In this document: positions 11,169 to 21,245 of the stretch, in pieces
Position numbering within the stretch: position 1 is the first letter of the stretch
Layout of the letters: every line of letters starts with the position of its first letter
Source: Tyto alba
Taxonomy: Eukaryota > Chordata > Aves > Strigiformes > Tytonidae
Assembly: GCF_018691265.1 (NCBI RefSeq)
Contig: NW_024881261.1
Location: 25,383,374 to 25,447,373 of the forward strand
Reading direction: 5' to 3'
Length of the DNA stretch: 64,000 bases
Translations under genes and position numbers: made by a program
The notes under the pieces: model-generated
What the model was told of the DNA's origin: nothing
Database searches by the model: none
What the model saw: only the letters and a program-made list of their open reading frames with translations

Positions 11169-14100
11169 GGAAAAAGACGGTATTATCCAAAATAAAACTT
11201 TTATCTATTGTATCAAGTGGGTTTTGGGAGAAATTTTCAAATTTTTTTTTCCCTCTCTCTGGAGTGGGGATGAAACAGGTTGAGTTGTGACGGCAGCTCA
11301 TTAAGGTCTTACTGACTATCCAGAGTAGTGAATATGAAAAGTAAAATTTTTGTTACAAGACCTTTCTAGTTCTGATATTCCATTAGATTTTAATGTTGTT
11401 GTTTAGGCTGTTATTTTCTGATTGTTTTAAAGTGATAGATCCCTACTTAAATGTAGGCATTTTTTTTTCTTAGATTTTGTTTTTATTCTCTAGGTGTTCT
11501 TTTATTGTTAGGTATTTTCTTTAGGACTTGTTTACTTCATTTGTGGACGCTGTGTTGTCTATAGTTCAGAAACATCGAGAAGCTGTCTACACTGTGCTTC
11601 TGCAGTATTTTCCGAATGGTATGGAATAACCACCAAAATTACTTGCTTTCAGAGTGTTTGCATATTTTATAGCTGTTAAAGAGCTGCAAAATAACAGGAA
11701 GTTATACAGATTGGTTTTAAGTGGCAAAGGATTTGCTGATAGGCTAAAAAGTGGGGATAGAGTGGGATGGTAAGTCTTGAAATCGTATCCTGAGTCAAAA
11801 GTCTCCTTAGTGATTAGCTGAGTAAGTGCTCTAGCAAAATGAATTAAAAATATGTCTATTTTATCTTAACTTTTAAAATGAAAATTACAAACTAATGACC
11901 ATTGATCAGAATGTATACAAATAGTTGTAGAGAGTACCTAAAGTGTGGTAAATCATTGATCAAATCCTTTTACTGAGATGGAAATATTGTGTGATAGTTG
12001 TTTTATGGGGTCAAGTTCTGGGCCCTGAGAAGACGTGGGTCCTGCACTGTCCCATGCAGTCCCATTCTGGAGGCCAGCAGTGTTTGGGGTTGTGTGATCT
12101 GTCCATGGTAGCTCTGCTCTACTCTTCCAGGCCTAAAGATATGGTTAAATTACATAGGGTGGTTCACAGTTTCATCTGAGAAGGTGATAAAGCAAAAGAA
12201 CACTTCTCTTCTAGAGGAAACTCTAGGGCAAAGAATTTGAAAGACACTCCTCACTTCCCTTTTCAGGACAACTAGTTCATTTCTGGATGTGGCCAGTAAC
12301 AGGACCATGAACTTGGTACTTGGAAAATGAATGACTGCTTTATGGCTGTATATTTCTGCTATAGTTTTCCTCCATGCTCTTTAACAACAACTGTTTGAGT
12401 ATTGATCTGTTAGTGCCTAATAGCTTAGAAACACTGTGAATACAATATGAGTATTAGAAAACTATGGCCCTAAACCCAAAAGCATTGAATACATATATAT
12501 ATTCTTCTCCCTGTCATTTAGTCCTGATTGAAATTTATGGTACTGGTCATGTGAGTAAAATTACAGGATGGTGACTCTGAGTGCTTTTTATATGTCTGGA
12601 AAAGCATGTGGAATACACGAACATGATGAAGTGAACTATATTAAATTGCTTACTTTGCAAAATTGTTCACCGATTATTAAGTTAGACTATTTAGACTGTT
12701 TATACATAGAAGAGAAACTGGATATGGTTCAAAGTAAACAAAAAATGCTTTATTTTTGCTTAGCTGGTCAATAGAAAAGAACAAGTCTATGTGGTTTTGC
12801 TTTACATTTAAAAAACCCAAACCCTTACCATAAATTGTTAGGCATGTTTTTTTTTTTTGTGTCAGTCAAAATAATTTTTCAACAGAGCATGAAAATGGAA
12901 GGCAGAGGATCTGAATGGTTCTGCTTTAGAACCATACTGAAAGTTTTTTGTTTTATGTAAATAGAGATTGATGGAACATTTTACGCAGAGTGCAGGTTTT
13001 TGACAAAAAGTATTGATGGTTGCTTTCAGTAAGTGTTACTGGAGATGACAGAACACTGCATTTTAAGATGAATTACAGTAGAAACTCCCTCTTTGGGAAT
13101 GTCATACACTTTATTTCATCTGTTGTTTTGAGAAAGAATGACTAAAATCATAAATACCACAGACTGATCTCTCTTTCCTTAACATCTTACAGATCTTGCA
13201 TTAGTTTGCTGTGCTTAGTAGAAGCTATATTAAAAATAATTGGGTAGATGCATGTTTTTTTCCTAAGATCTGCTTACTGTACTTTGTGGAGGTGTAAGTG
13301 TTAACTTGTACTGATGCTAATCTTAAAGGAATGGTCCTTTTCAGTTTTATATTGGCTTATATTTAAACCTTCAGAAGAACAAAATGCTTTGTCTGATGTA
13401 TTTGGAGGCAAACTAAATTTAGAGGTCTAGTTTGTGTCATGAGACTCCTTTCTGCAAAGTCAAGTTGATCAACTTCACAGTGCCCAAGTGCTAAATTTTT
13501 AATTAACACTTCCAAAAGCAGTTACATTATCTAGAAACAGAAGAGAGGTTTTCAAAATATTTTGTCCTCCTACTGTCCCCAGTTTTGCCAAAATCTCTCT
13601 TGAAGCAATGACAGAACACCAGACATATGGGATGACTGAGTTCCTAGAACTGAAAATGAAAGTGGGATTTGGATAGTGAGATGGGATGATTTAGGTCAAT
13701 GGGAATTGTAAGTGGTGCTTAGTAGAAAATGAATTCTGTTGTAAACATACATTTGCCTTTTGCATTTTAAATGTTTAAAAATTGTCTTGTGGTTAAAATA
13801 TCTGTAGTCTAAGTAAGAGATCTAATCTTTGCAATGTTTATTACTTTCAAATTCTGTGGAATTCACCCTCCCACACCTCTGCCATCCCTTAAAAAGACAG
13901 AAGGGAGGTTGAGAAAACATTGTGTAGCAGAGGGTGCAAGTATTAAGGAAATTTCAAAGGAGGACACTGTGAGTGTGGACTCCTCTGCCGGTTTCATTGC
14001 TGATAGTGACAGCTTTAAAAGGAAGACAAGATGCCTTCTCGGAAGAGTGATAGTTTTAACATAGATCAGCTTCTGGGCGTGTTTTTCAAGCCTTTTAAAG

Positions 14101-15887
14101 AATATTCTCTTTTCTGATTAACAGAAGAGCAATAGTGACATTTTAATGATGAATGTATGTGTAAAAGGAAATATAACCAAAAGAGTATTGTCACCCTATA
14201 AACAAAAGCTTGTGTAAAGAAGGCTTATGCTTTAGAAAGGAGCATGGAGAAAGTGACATATCAAATATCAACAATAAAACTGAGTTTCTTCTAGATTGCC
14301 TCCATTTCCATGTTAGCATTCTAATACCATGTCTCAGTGCTTACTGAAAATTAGCTCTTTCTTGCCTGCAACTGGGTTATCTACTGAGAAGAGAGTTGAA
14401 TTTTTCTTTATTGCTTTTAAGCTCTTGAAAATGATTCCTTGAAAAGAGAAGTTATTTTGGTTTATCCTTCTTCTCACCCAAAATACTTCTTACTGCTCCT
14501 TTGATTCTTTTCTTTAAATGTGTTCATTTTTCCTGCTCTTACAACATCATATTGCCCCAAATTATTTTGAAACCTAGATAGATATGAATCTATTTCATAT
14601 ATTGATTCTTTTATTTCGCCACTTAATGGCTTCTTTTACCAACCTGATGATAGTTTGGCTTGGATCTGTGCCCTTAGCTGGACTGAGGAACATGTCATTG
14701 AACCCTATTAGATTGTTTAACAGACTAAGCCCACCGCTTCTCCAAAAACCCCCACGTGGCCTTCCATATTTGGATGGTGAAAACCAGTCAGCTAATGAAT
14801 AGATATGATTGCATAGGCATCTTTTTAACTACGGAGTGAACTGATGAAATACACAGAAGATTCATTGTGGAATTTGTCTTTTAGATTGGACTGGAGCTTG
14901 TCAGTCAATGTCTTGCAGTATTCATTAGCTTATCCTCTTGTTTAGTTTATAGATCCTCAATTGACTTCTTGATGGCCTCATTTTCTCTGCAGGTTGATGA
15001 CCTGAGCTGGTATACATGGAAACCTCTTCCTGGCTGCTTTGCTCGGGGACTGTCATTGTTTCTGCTGCATCAGTGTCCATCAGCAGGGCCTGAAATGCAT
15101 CCCTTTCCCACAGGTGGAGCAAGGGTTTCCTTGCCCCTCACCGAACTGTGACTTTCTCTGCAAGGAAACGTACCAGCAGATTGCAGCAGGCTGTTGTTTT
15201 GTATCAGAGTGTTGCATAGCAAGCAATGTTGTGAAATGAATCATCAAGCTTGTATTAAAAATATCAATTTATTAATGTCTTGATAGTCAACCTTAGTTTG
15301 AGGAAGGGAATTAATAATCAGCTTCTGTACAGAGAGAATGATCCTCTCCTGGTGTCAGGCTTGAGGAAGACATAACAACTTTGTGGTAGAAAAGGGCTTT
15401 TCCCTATTCTATAAATGTCCTAAAAATTTCAAGTGTAGTATAGTCAACTTGTGGACAAGATTTAAACAGTCACTTCAAGGGGACCTTAACCCATGAAATC
15501 ATCTTATCCTGCAGCCAAAACCCCACCTTCTAACTCCTGAATAAATAGATTCTCATGACAGAATAATTCATCTTCAGTCATGAAAACATCAGCTTTAAAC
15601 GACAGCTTGTAGAGACCCTGTGCTTGTTAGGGCCAGATCAGCAGCCCAGATGCCTTGGATGTAAACTCATGAAGGGAAGATTAATTTATCTGTCATCCTA
15701 TGCTTTGACAGTTGTTGTAAATCTGATTTACCTCTGAGCAGAAATAGGGGGACCTTTGAATTTATAAGGGTGATACGAAGAAAACCTAACCTAGACTCTC
15801 TGAGCCTTGAAGAAACAAAATGTACTTATGGTCAGTGAGATCTTAAGTAATCTTCAGGCATAAAAAATAAAAAAAGTATGTGTGTGT
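11169..15887. other. Unannotated non-coding sequence
   Basis: I see no gene here. At 14969-15151 an open frame crosses a good-looking acceptor (pyrimidine tract then CTGCAG near 14992), but the overlapping alternative frame is equally open and no donor of matching quality follows. I list it as unsupported. Small ORFs at 12568-12774 and 13834-14064 show nothing recognisable. Confidence 0.6.
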
Positions 15888-15910
15888 GGGGGGGGTGGGG
15901 GCAGGGTGGG
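15888..15910 (+). repeat. G-quadruplex-forming G tract
   Basis: The order is G8, T, G5, CA, GGG, T, GGG. This meets the usual four-run motif (at least three G per run, loops of 1-7 bases) with very short loops, so a stable quadruplex is predicted on the plus strand. A short GT repeat precedes it. Confidence 0.9.
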
Positions 15911-17138
15911 AGGCTCACTTTCCACAGGCAAGGGCTGTGTGGGTGCACTAGTGTGGTATGCCCACTGCAACTCTGGTGAATAGAAGTAGAAGCAAGGCTC
16001 TGTGTTTATTGATCAATGGTAGCAGACAGCTCCATGAGCCAAGTGTGTGCGCTTTTTTAAAAAAAATATGTTGGCACTGTTTTTAGAGCTTTTTCTTTTC
16101 TGACATTTTGAACTGTATAGACGTGTTTTTTTTTTTTTCTTTTCGAAAATTCATAAAGCTGTCAGACTGATTTGTTGTGGAATGATACTGTGCAGGTTTT
16201 AAACATCTATGGCAGTACATTTGTAAAATCTAAATAGTCATGACCTCATTGGAGATGGACTGTTGTCTTATGATAGGAGCATTTGTCTGTGGAAACAGAA
16301 CAGGTGGTTAAGTCTAGGAAGAGTTTTTCTTGTTAGTGTACTACTCTGCTAGTATCTTGTGGGAACTGGGCAATAGTGTGTGTCTTGTTTTCTTTCTTAT
16401 TTCATGTGCTCTGAATTAAACATGGTATAATAGCTGTGGAAATTTCAGTTTCACTTTTATATCAAAGAACTGAAAATAAAATCTGTAACACTGTTTGAAA
16501 AATCTGAGCTCCCTAGGGTAGAATGGGGCTTTTTTTGTTAGGTTAGTATAAGGGCATCTGCAAATACTGTGCTATCTGCTGTTTATATTCAGTGCGAAGA
16601 AGGCTGTAATCTTTATAGAGGTGAGTTACTGTTATTTTATGCTGAATTCAGACTATATAAAACTTCTGAGAACCTTCTTGTAGTCTGTTACCTTACATAT
16701 AGCTCAGGTCTCTAAATGCATATCCTTACTCTGCAGGACTAAATTGCAGTGAAGTACATGATTTCCATCCGCTGGTAAGTTGGAAACTGTGACTTTCCTT
16801 GGTGATGAGGAGGTGACCTGTGTGCTAACTGCTTCTGTGTTGGGCCAGAAGTGAGCTACAGTGAAAAATCACTCTTCTTCCTGGAAAGCATAGAATACTA
16901 ATGAGCTCCTTTCCGACTTCTTTACTTCCAGCCTGCGTCACCTGCTAGTTCGGGACCTCACATCTGATTTTGTAAAGACGGTGGTGAGTCAGGGACATCA
17001 CCCTGTTGTAAGCTTTCAGCAGCTTAGCAAAAGTTGTTCTGTTGTTACTTGCTGCAAATTGTCGTGGTGTTAGCTCAGCACAGAAGTACTGTAAGGGAGC
17101 TAGTTCCCTGTGTTTGTGTGGCCTTTTCCTTCTGGATG
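15911..17138. other. Unannotated sequence upstream of an ERV LTR
   Basis: No gene is visible. T runs occur near 16125-16140. There is no trace of retroviral internal sequence on this side of the LTR at 17144. Confidence 0.65.
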
Positions 17139-17143
17139 AGTGT
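17139..17143. repeat. Target-site duplication (left), AGTGT
   Basis: This is the left copy of the 5-bp direct repeat flanking the LTR. It is identical to 18156-18160 and sits immediately before the terminal TG. Confidence 0.88.
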
Positions 17144-17270
17144 TGTACACGGTTTGAGTGAGTGGTGGAATTTTTGGGTAGCAGGGGAGGGGTCTACAGC
17201 GGTGGCCCCTGTGAAAAGCTTTTCGAAGCTCCCCTGGCTCCAAGTCAAACCCACCTCTGCACCAAGGTCG

Positions 17271-17307
17271 AGCCAATCAGCTGTGCCTCTGTGATAATTT
17301 ATTTAAG
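17271..17307 (+). promoter_or_regulatory. LTR promoter: CCAAT box plus TATA-like box
   Basis: AGCCAATCAG at 17271-17280 is a good NF-Y CCAAT box. TATTTAAG at 17300-17307 lies about 20 bp downstream in TATA position. A second TATA-like string, TATATAT, occurs at 17502-17508. I cannot decide from sequence which one served the retroviral promoter. Divergence of the copy makes present activity uncertain. Confidence 0.6.
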
Positions 17308-17961
17308 AAGGGACCTGGGAGAAGGATTTGGAGTTGTGAGGAGTTGCAACACCTACGTGAACACCACAGTCAGTGGAAGGAAGGAGGAGGGAAGGGAGGG
17401 GGAAGAGGTGTCCCAGAGGAGAGACCCCCTTGCATCCTGTAGTAAGACGGCAGGGTGGCCCCTGCCTGCCACCCATGGTAGTCTGTGGTAGAGCAATCGC
17501 TTATATATGGCCTGTGGGGGGGCCCCACTTGCCCATTTAAACTGTCTGCACCTGAAGGCAACTGGGATCCTGTGGCAAGAAGCAGCCCCCACTGTTGTAG
17601 TTTGGCACTGGGAAGATTGCAAGCATGCTGGGGTGTCCCAGACCAGAGCAGCTCAGGAAGGGCTGCAGCCCATGGGAGGGACTCAAGTTGGAGAAAGTTT
17701 GTGGAGGACTGTCTCCTGTGAGATGGGGACCATGCTGGAGCAGGGGGAAGAATTGCCAGAAGTTCCCCCCCTCCAAGATGGAAAAAGCAGAAGCACTGAC
17801 TGCAACTGCCGTCCCCTGGCCCTGTGCTGCTGGGGTGAGGAGGTAGAGATATCGGGAGCAAAGCTGAGCCCAGGAAGAATGGAGGCAAGGGGAAGGTGTT
17901 TTCAAGATGTGGCAATGCTTCTCACTGTCCTACTCTGTTAAGTGTTGTTGTTAGTGTCTGT

Positions 17962-17967
17962 AATAAA
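17962..17967 (+). terminator. LTR polyadenylation signal AATAAA
   Basis: A canonical AATAAA lies about 190 bp before the LTR end and is followed within 20 bp by a T-rich stretch. This is the expected place for the R/U5 polyadenylation signal. It could in principle terminate transcripts that cross this locus in the plus direction. Confidence 0.75.
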
Positions 17968-18155
17968 TTTATGTTCTTTTTTTACTTCCCTTATCAGGTC
18001 TGTCTTTTGCCTGTGTCCATAATGTGTGATTTATCCCTCCCTGTCCTATCTCGAATCCCAAGCCTGGCTTATTGTCTCCTTCTCGGTGCTGGGGGGCAGA
18101 GGGGGAGTGAGCAGCTGTGTGGTGTTCAGTTGCCCTCTGAGCTGGAACTCCAACA

Positions 18156-18160
18156 AGTGT
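18156..18160. repeat. Target-site duplication (right), AGTGT
   Basis: This is the right copy, directly after the terminal CA of the LTR. The exact match to the left copy fixes the element's boundaries. Confidence 0.88.
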
Positions 18161-18363
18161 ACAGCGTCCACTTCAGTGGAGGGACAACCAAACTGCTGTT
18201 GCTTGCTTTACAAATAGTCCAGGAGGGAACTACTCTGAATTTTAATGAAATAAAAAGTTGTGAATCCCCACACTGTTGATTGAATTGCTGAATGAATGAG
18301 TGTGTTAGCAGAAAAAGGTATAAAAACGATCTGTGTTCCTATGTTTTAAATCTCTTTACAGGG
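18161..18363. other. Short unannotated stretch between LTR and A22 tract
   Basis: No retroviral internal sequence follows the LTR. This short stretch ends at the A22 homopolymer and carries an AATAAA-like string near 18249. No gene can be recognised. Confidence 0.6.
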
Positions 18364-18385
18364 AAAAAAAAAAAAAAAAAAAAAA
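18364..18385 (+). repeat. Poly-A tract, 22 A
   Basis: An uninterrupted run of 22 A. I checked the 200 bp upstream for a retrogene or SINE body that would make it a tail and recognised none. Confidence 0.95.
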
Positions 18386-18604
18386 GAGGGAGAATTGCTG
18401 TCTTCTCTAGCAAGACCTTATTTAAATGGAAAAAAATTAAAAATCCCTCTCAAAACTCCAGCTTTTCAGTGTGGAAAACAGAGTAGTTGTTGAAAACTTC
18501 AAGCATAGGTAGATTTTATGCCAAATTAGTTACTTGCACCGTATGGATTCTGAATGGCCTAACGTTACACCCAAGGTTGCCTAGGATTTTTTGTTTTGTT
18601 TTGC

Positions 18605-18660
18605 CTTTTTTGTTGTTGTTGTTTTTGATTTTTTTTTTTTTGTTGTTGTTGTTGTTGTTT
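18605..18660 (+). repeat. Poly-T / (GTT)n low-complexity tract
   Basis: Two blocks of GTT repeats, four and six units or so, are separated by T-rich sequence. This is a compound microsatellite and likely polymorphic. The Asn/Lys-rich minus-strand ORF over it (18516-18722) is a by-product of the repeat. Confidence 0.9.
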
Positions 18661-20688
18661 AAATCATAATGAGGTAGTAGCTTAGTTAGACTTATATAAT
18701 ATAGGTTTGCTTTACAGTGCATACATGAAGTTTTTAGGGTTTTATTACAACTACAGAAATAAAGATGAAGGCAAATGAAGATGGCATTATTTAACTGAAG
18801 TCAGAATCTGAGACTGAAATCTCGTGGTAATGTTTTATTTTTAATACTTCAGCTTGAATCACTAAAGAACTGATTTTAATTTCAGGTGTAGTCTGAACTA
18901 GACATTTAGAAAAAAAAATGGCACAACTTCAAATTCTCCTGAAATAATTTCTGCAATTACTCTGGGAGTGTGTAAAATTGTCACTGTTGCAGCAGGACAT
19001 TGTTTTGAGTCTTGTACAACTCAGAACAAAAAAATCTTTGCTGTGAAGAGTTTATAACCTAAGCAATGATGCTGCAAATACTTGCTAGCTTCCTGATCAA
19101 ATGAAGCTTTAAAATCCTTCTTGAATTTTGTGTTAGGGTCAGAGACATTCATAATAACATACAAAAATACCTGTTTGTTAATAACAGTAACTCTGAAATT
19201 TTTTTGTCTCTGGAGTAAAAAGCAGAAAACTATGTTGTGTCTAAGTCTTATAATGGCCTGCCATGAAAATAATAAAGATGGCTGTCCTAAAATGAATCTT
19301 CTTTCTTATGACTATTTTTTCCTCACTTTTTTTTGTGTTAAACTTGATATAGAAGGATATGCGTGTTAACATTAGAGTCAGTTTTACCAACCACTATTTG
19401 AGTATATGTTTTATTTAGAAATGTAGTAGTAATGAACTTAGTGACCTGTAGTAAGTAATATGCTTGTTCTTATTGTGTACAGTCATTTTCTCTAAAACAT
19501 TGACCAGGTTTCTGTTTCATTGTGGTGCAAGCAATGGAATTTACTACATTTTGTATAGCTATGTACTAGATTTGCTCATGAAATGGCTAGGATGAAACTT
19601 TATTTTTTGTACAGGTGTATTAATTGCACAAATTGAAAGTACAGTGTTATGAAAACTTGGCCCAGAGTGTTCTTATTGCTTAAAGTAGGAGGTTGGATTT
19701 TGTCACTTTGCTCAGGCAGGGCACCATATGTGATTATGGTGTGGTGAGATCTGAGTGTATGAGGAAGGAGGATCAGTTGCGACGTGGTCATGATTACTGA
19801 TAGTGTTTTCAAATCAGCATGAAGAAGAGATTCTGATATTTTATATTTTCCTCCTGCTATAACTGAAGTCAACTACACAGCTGAGATGGAGAAGCTGAGT
19901 GGATTTGTGCTTACTGTTTTTAGTTCTATATGGTGTATGATAGTGTGATGAACATATTTTTGCAATTCACCTGATTTGTTACTAGTGAAATGAATGGATT
20001 TTTGTGAAGGATGGGATGTCATTAAGTACTTTCCTAATTCTAATGCTTAAAGAATCTAAGTAATCTCTAGGCAAACCACTGTCTCTCTCTTGTTGATTAT
20101 TTCTCTCTGTAAAGCAGTATCTGAAGTGTATCTCAGATATCTCATTTTAATGGCAATGAACAGAAAAAAGTTATTCTGAAAACAGCTGAGGTGGATGGTC
20201 TTGTTTGCTATTGAAAGGGGAACTAGTCTGGGGACATAGAACAAATCAGTAGCAGGTGTTACAACTACTGAGAGCTGCTACAGAAACCTGTTAAGAAGGA
20301 GTTGCATGAGTTGACTGGATGAAGGATGGAACTGCTCTAAGAATTAGATACTAGAAAATCTTTGGCTTTAATTTCTGTAACACTGTGGAGTGTTCCTTGA
20401 CACTAACAAAATGATTGAACTGTGTAAATCTTTCTCCAATTTTCACAAAATTTCACACTTTAAATTTAACATCCTTTGGGCAGATCAGAGTAATTCTCTG
20501 TTCTGTGATGCTACAGACAAATGTTATTTCAGTGAAGTATGGCTTCATGTGTTTAATGGGACAGGATTTTTTCAAAAGCAAATGAATTCTTCTAGAAGAC
20601 AACATACACTAGACATCTCTCTAAGGCAAATATATTTTCATAAAAGAATTTTTCCTCCTGGATATTTTAAGCTATTTTGATCAGGAGA

Positions 20689-20690
<2 letters not shown>
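18661..20690. other. Unannotated AT-rich non-coding sequence
   Basis: I see no gene or known repeat here. Short open frames (19121-19369, 19600-19872 minus, 20390-20680) lack homology I recognise and splice context. Confidence 0.6.

Positions 20691-20766
<76 letters not shown>
20691..20766 (+). repeat. (AAT)n microsatellite, about 25 units
   Basis: A near-perfect trinucleotide array of 76 bp. It is the longest simple repeat in the window and should be highly length-variable. The poly-leucine ORF on the minus strand (20638-20838) is this repeat read as TTA codons, not a gene. Confidence 0.98.
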
Positions 20767-20771
<5 letters not shown>

Positions 20772-20984
20772 AGACTTTGCACAATATTTCTAAACTTTTT
20801 TTTTTCCATTTACTTTTAAAGGCACAGTAGGGAGCCATGGGAAATATATTTTCATCTAGGGTTGTAGGAGGAATACATATTGTTTGTTTAAGGCATCAGG
20901 TATTGAGAAATGGCAGTGTGAAAAGTTTGACCTGAACTGCCAGATCTGATCTGCAAGGGGGTAATTGAGTTGCCATGTTTTTTT

Positions 20985-21245
20985 TTCTCCTCAGTTTAAA
21001 TCAAGTTTTGCTATAGCCCATTTAAGTGTCAGACTGGTAGCAAAACTTGACAACTTCAGGGTGCAAGCTTGCTTTTGATCAGGATTTACATGCAAATCAT
21101 TTTTGCCTTGAACTGTCAACTCCTGTTTTGACACTGTAAGGGGAAGTGCCTCCATTTCTTGCAGTCTTTTCTTCTCAGGCCATGAGGATGATGGTCAATG
21201 CTGTTAGTTGGCATGTGGAAGAAAATTATTCTGGTAATATAGTGG
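20985..21245. promoter_or_regulatory. Candidate regulatory element with POU octamer; exon-like segment inside
   Basis: The block contains a perfect ATGCAAAT octamer at 21090-21097, the POU/OCT factor core site. The surrounding sequence is non-repetitive and has the texture of a conserved non-coding element. It also holds two strong-looking 3' splice acceptors, at about 20995 and at 21178. The second opens a 55-nt frame (21179-21233) ending at a GTAATA donor-like site. Either reading is possible. Neither can be proved without alignment or RNA data. Confidence 0.3.

Larger units (their letters stand above)
17144..18155 (+). mobile_element. Solo LTR of an avian endogenous retrovirus (ERVL-like), 1012 bp
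   Basis: The element begins TGTACAC and ends TCCAACA, so it has the TG...CA ends of a retroviral LTR. It is flanked by the exact 5-bp direct repeat AGTGT (17139-17143 and 18156-18160). Five-base duplications are typical of ERVL-type integrases. Plus-strand order is a CCAAT box and TATA-like box (17271-17307), then a GC-richer middle with imperfect repeats of a CTG-CAG-CCC-ATG-GGA-like unit around 17650-17740, then AATAAA at 17962 followed by a T-rich U5 beginning near 17977. The middle and U5 text closely resemble a very common passerine/neoavian LTR I recognise, though I do not assign a library name. The copy is CpG-poor and diverged, so it is old. No gag, pol or env lies on either side: this is a solo LTR left by recombination between the two ends of a provirus. 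Long open frames inside it (up to 181 codons on the minus strand) are not genes. Confidence 0.92.

Noticed and set aside
12276..12330. Acceptor-like CCCTTTTCAG with short downstream frame
   Set aside because: The possible donors are poor and the frame soon stops. It is likely chance.
14969..15151. Open frame crossing a good acceptor near 14992
   Set aside because: An overlapping frame is equally open, no good donor follows, and the peptide is not recognised.
17370..17915. 181-codon minus-strand ORF, the longest in the window
   Set aside because: It lies wholly inside the plus-strand ERV LTR, is rich in proline and serine from GC-rich sequence read backwards, and overlaps other open frames. 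It is a by-product of LTR composition.
18364..18385. A22 run as tail of a processed retrogene
   Set aside because: No coding or SINE body could be recognised upstream. The sequence back to the LTR is unremarkable.
20638..20838. Poly-leucine ORF on the minus strand
   Set aside because: It is the (AAT)n microsatellite read as TTA codons.
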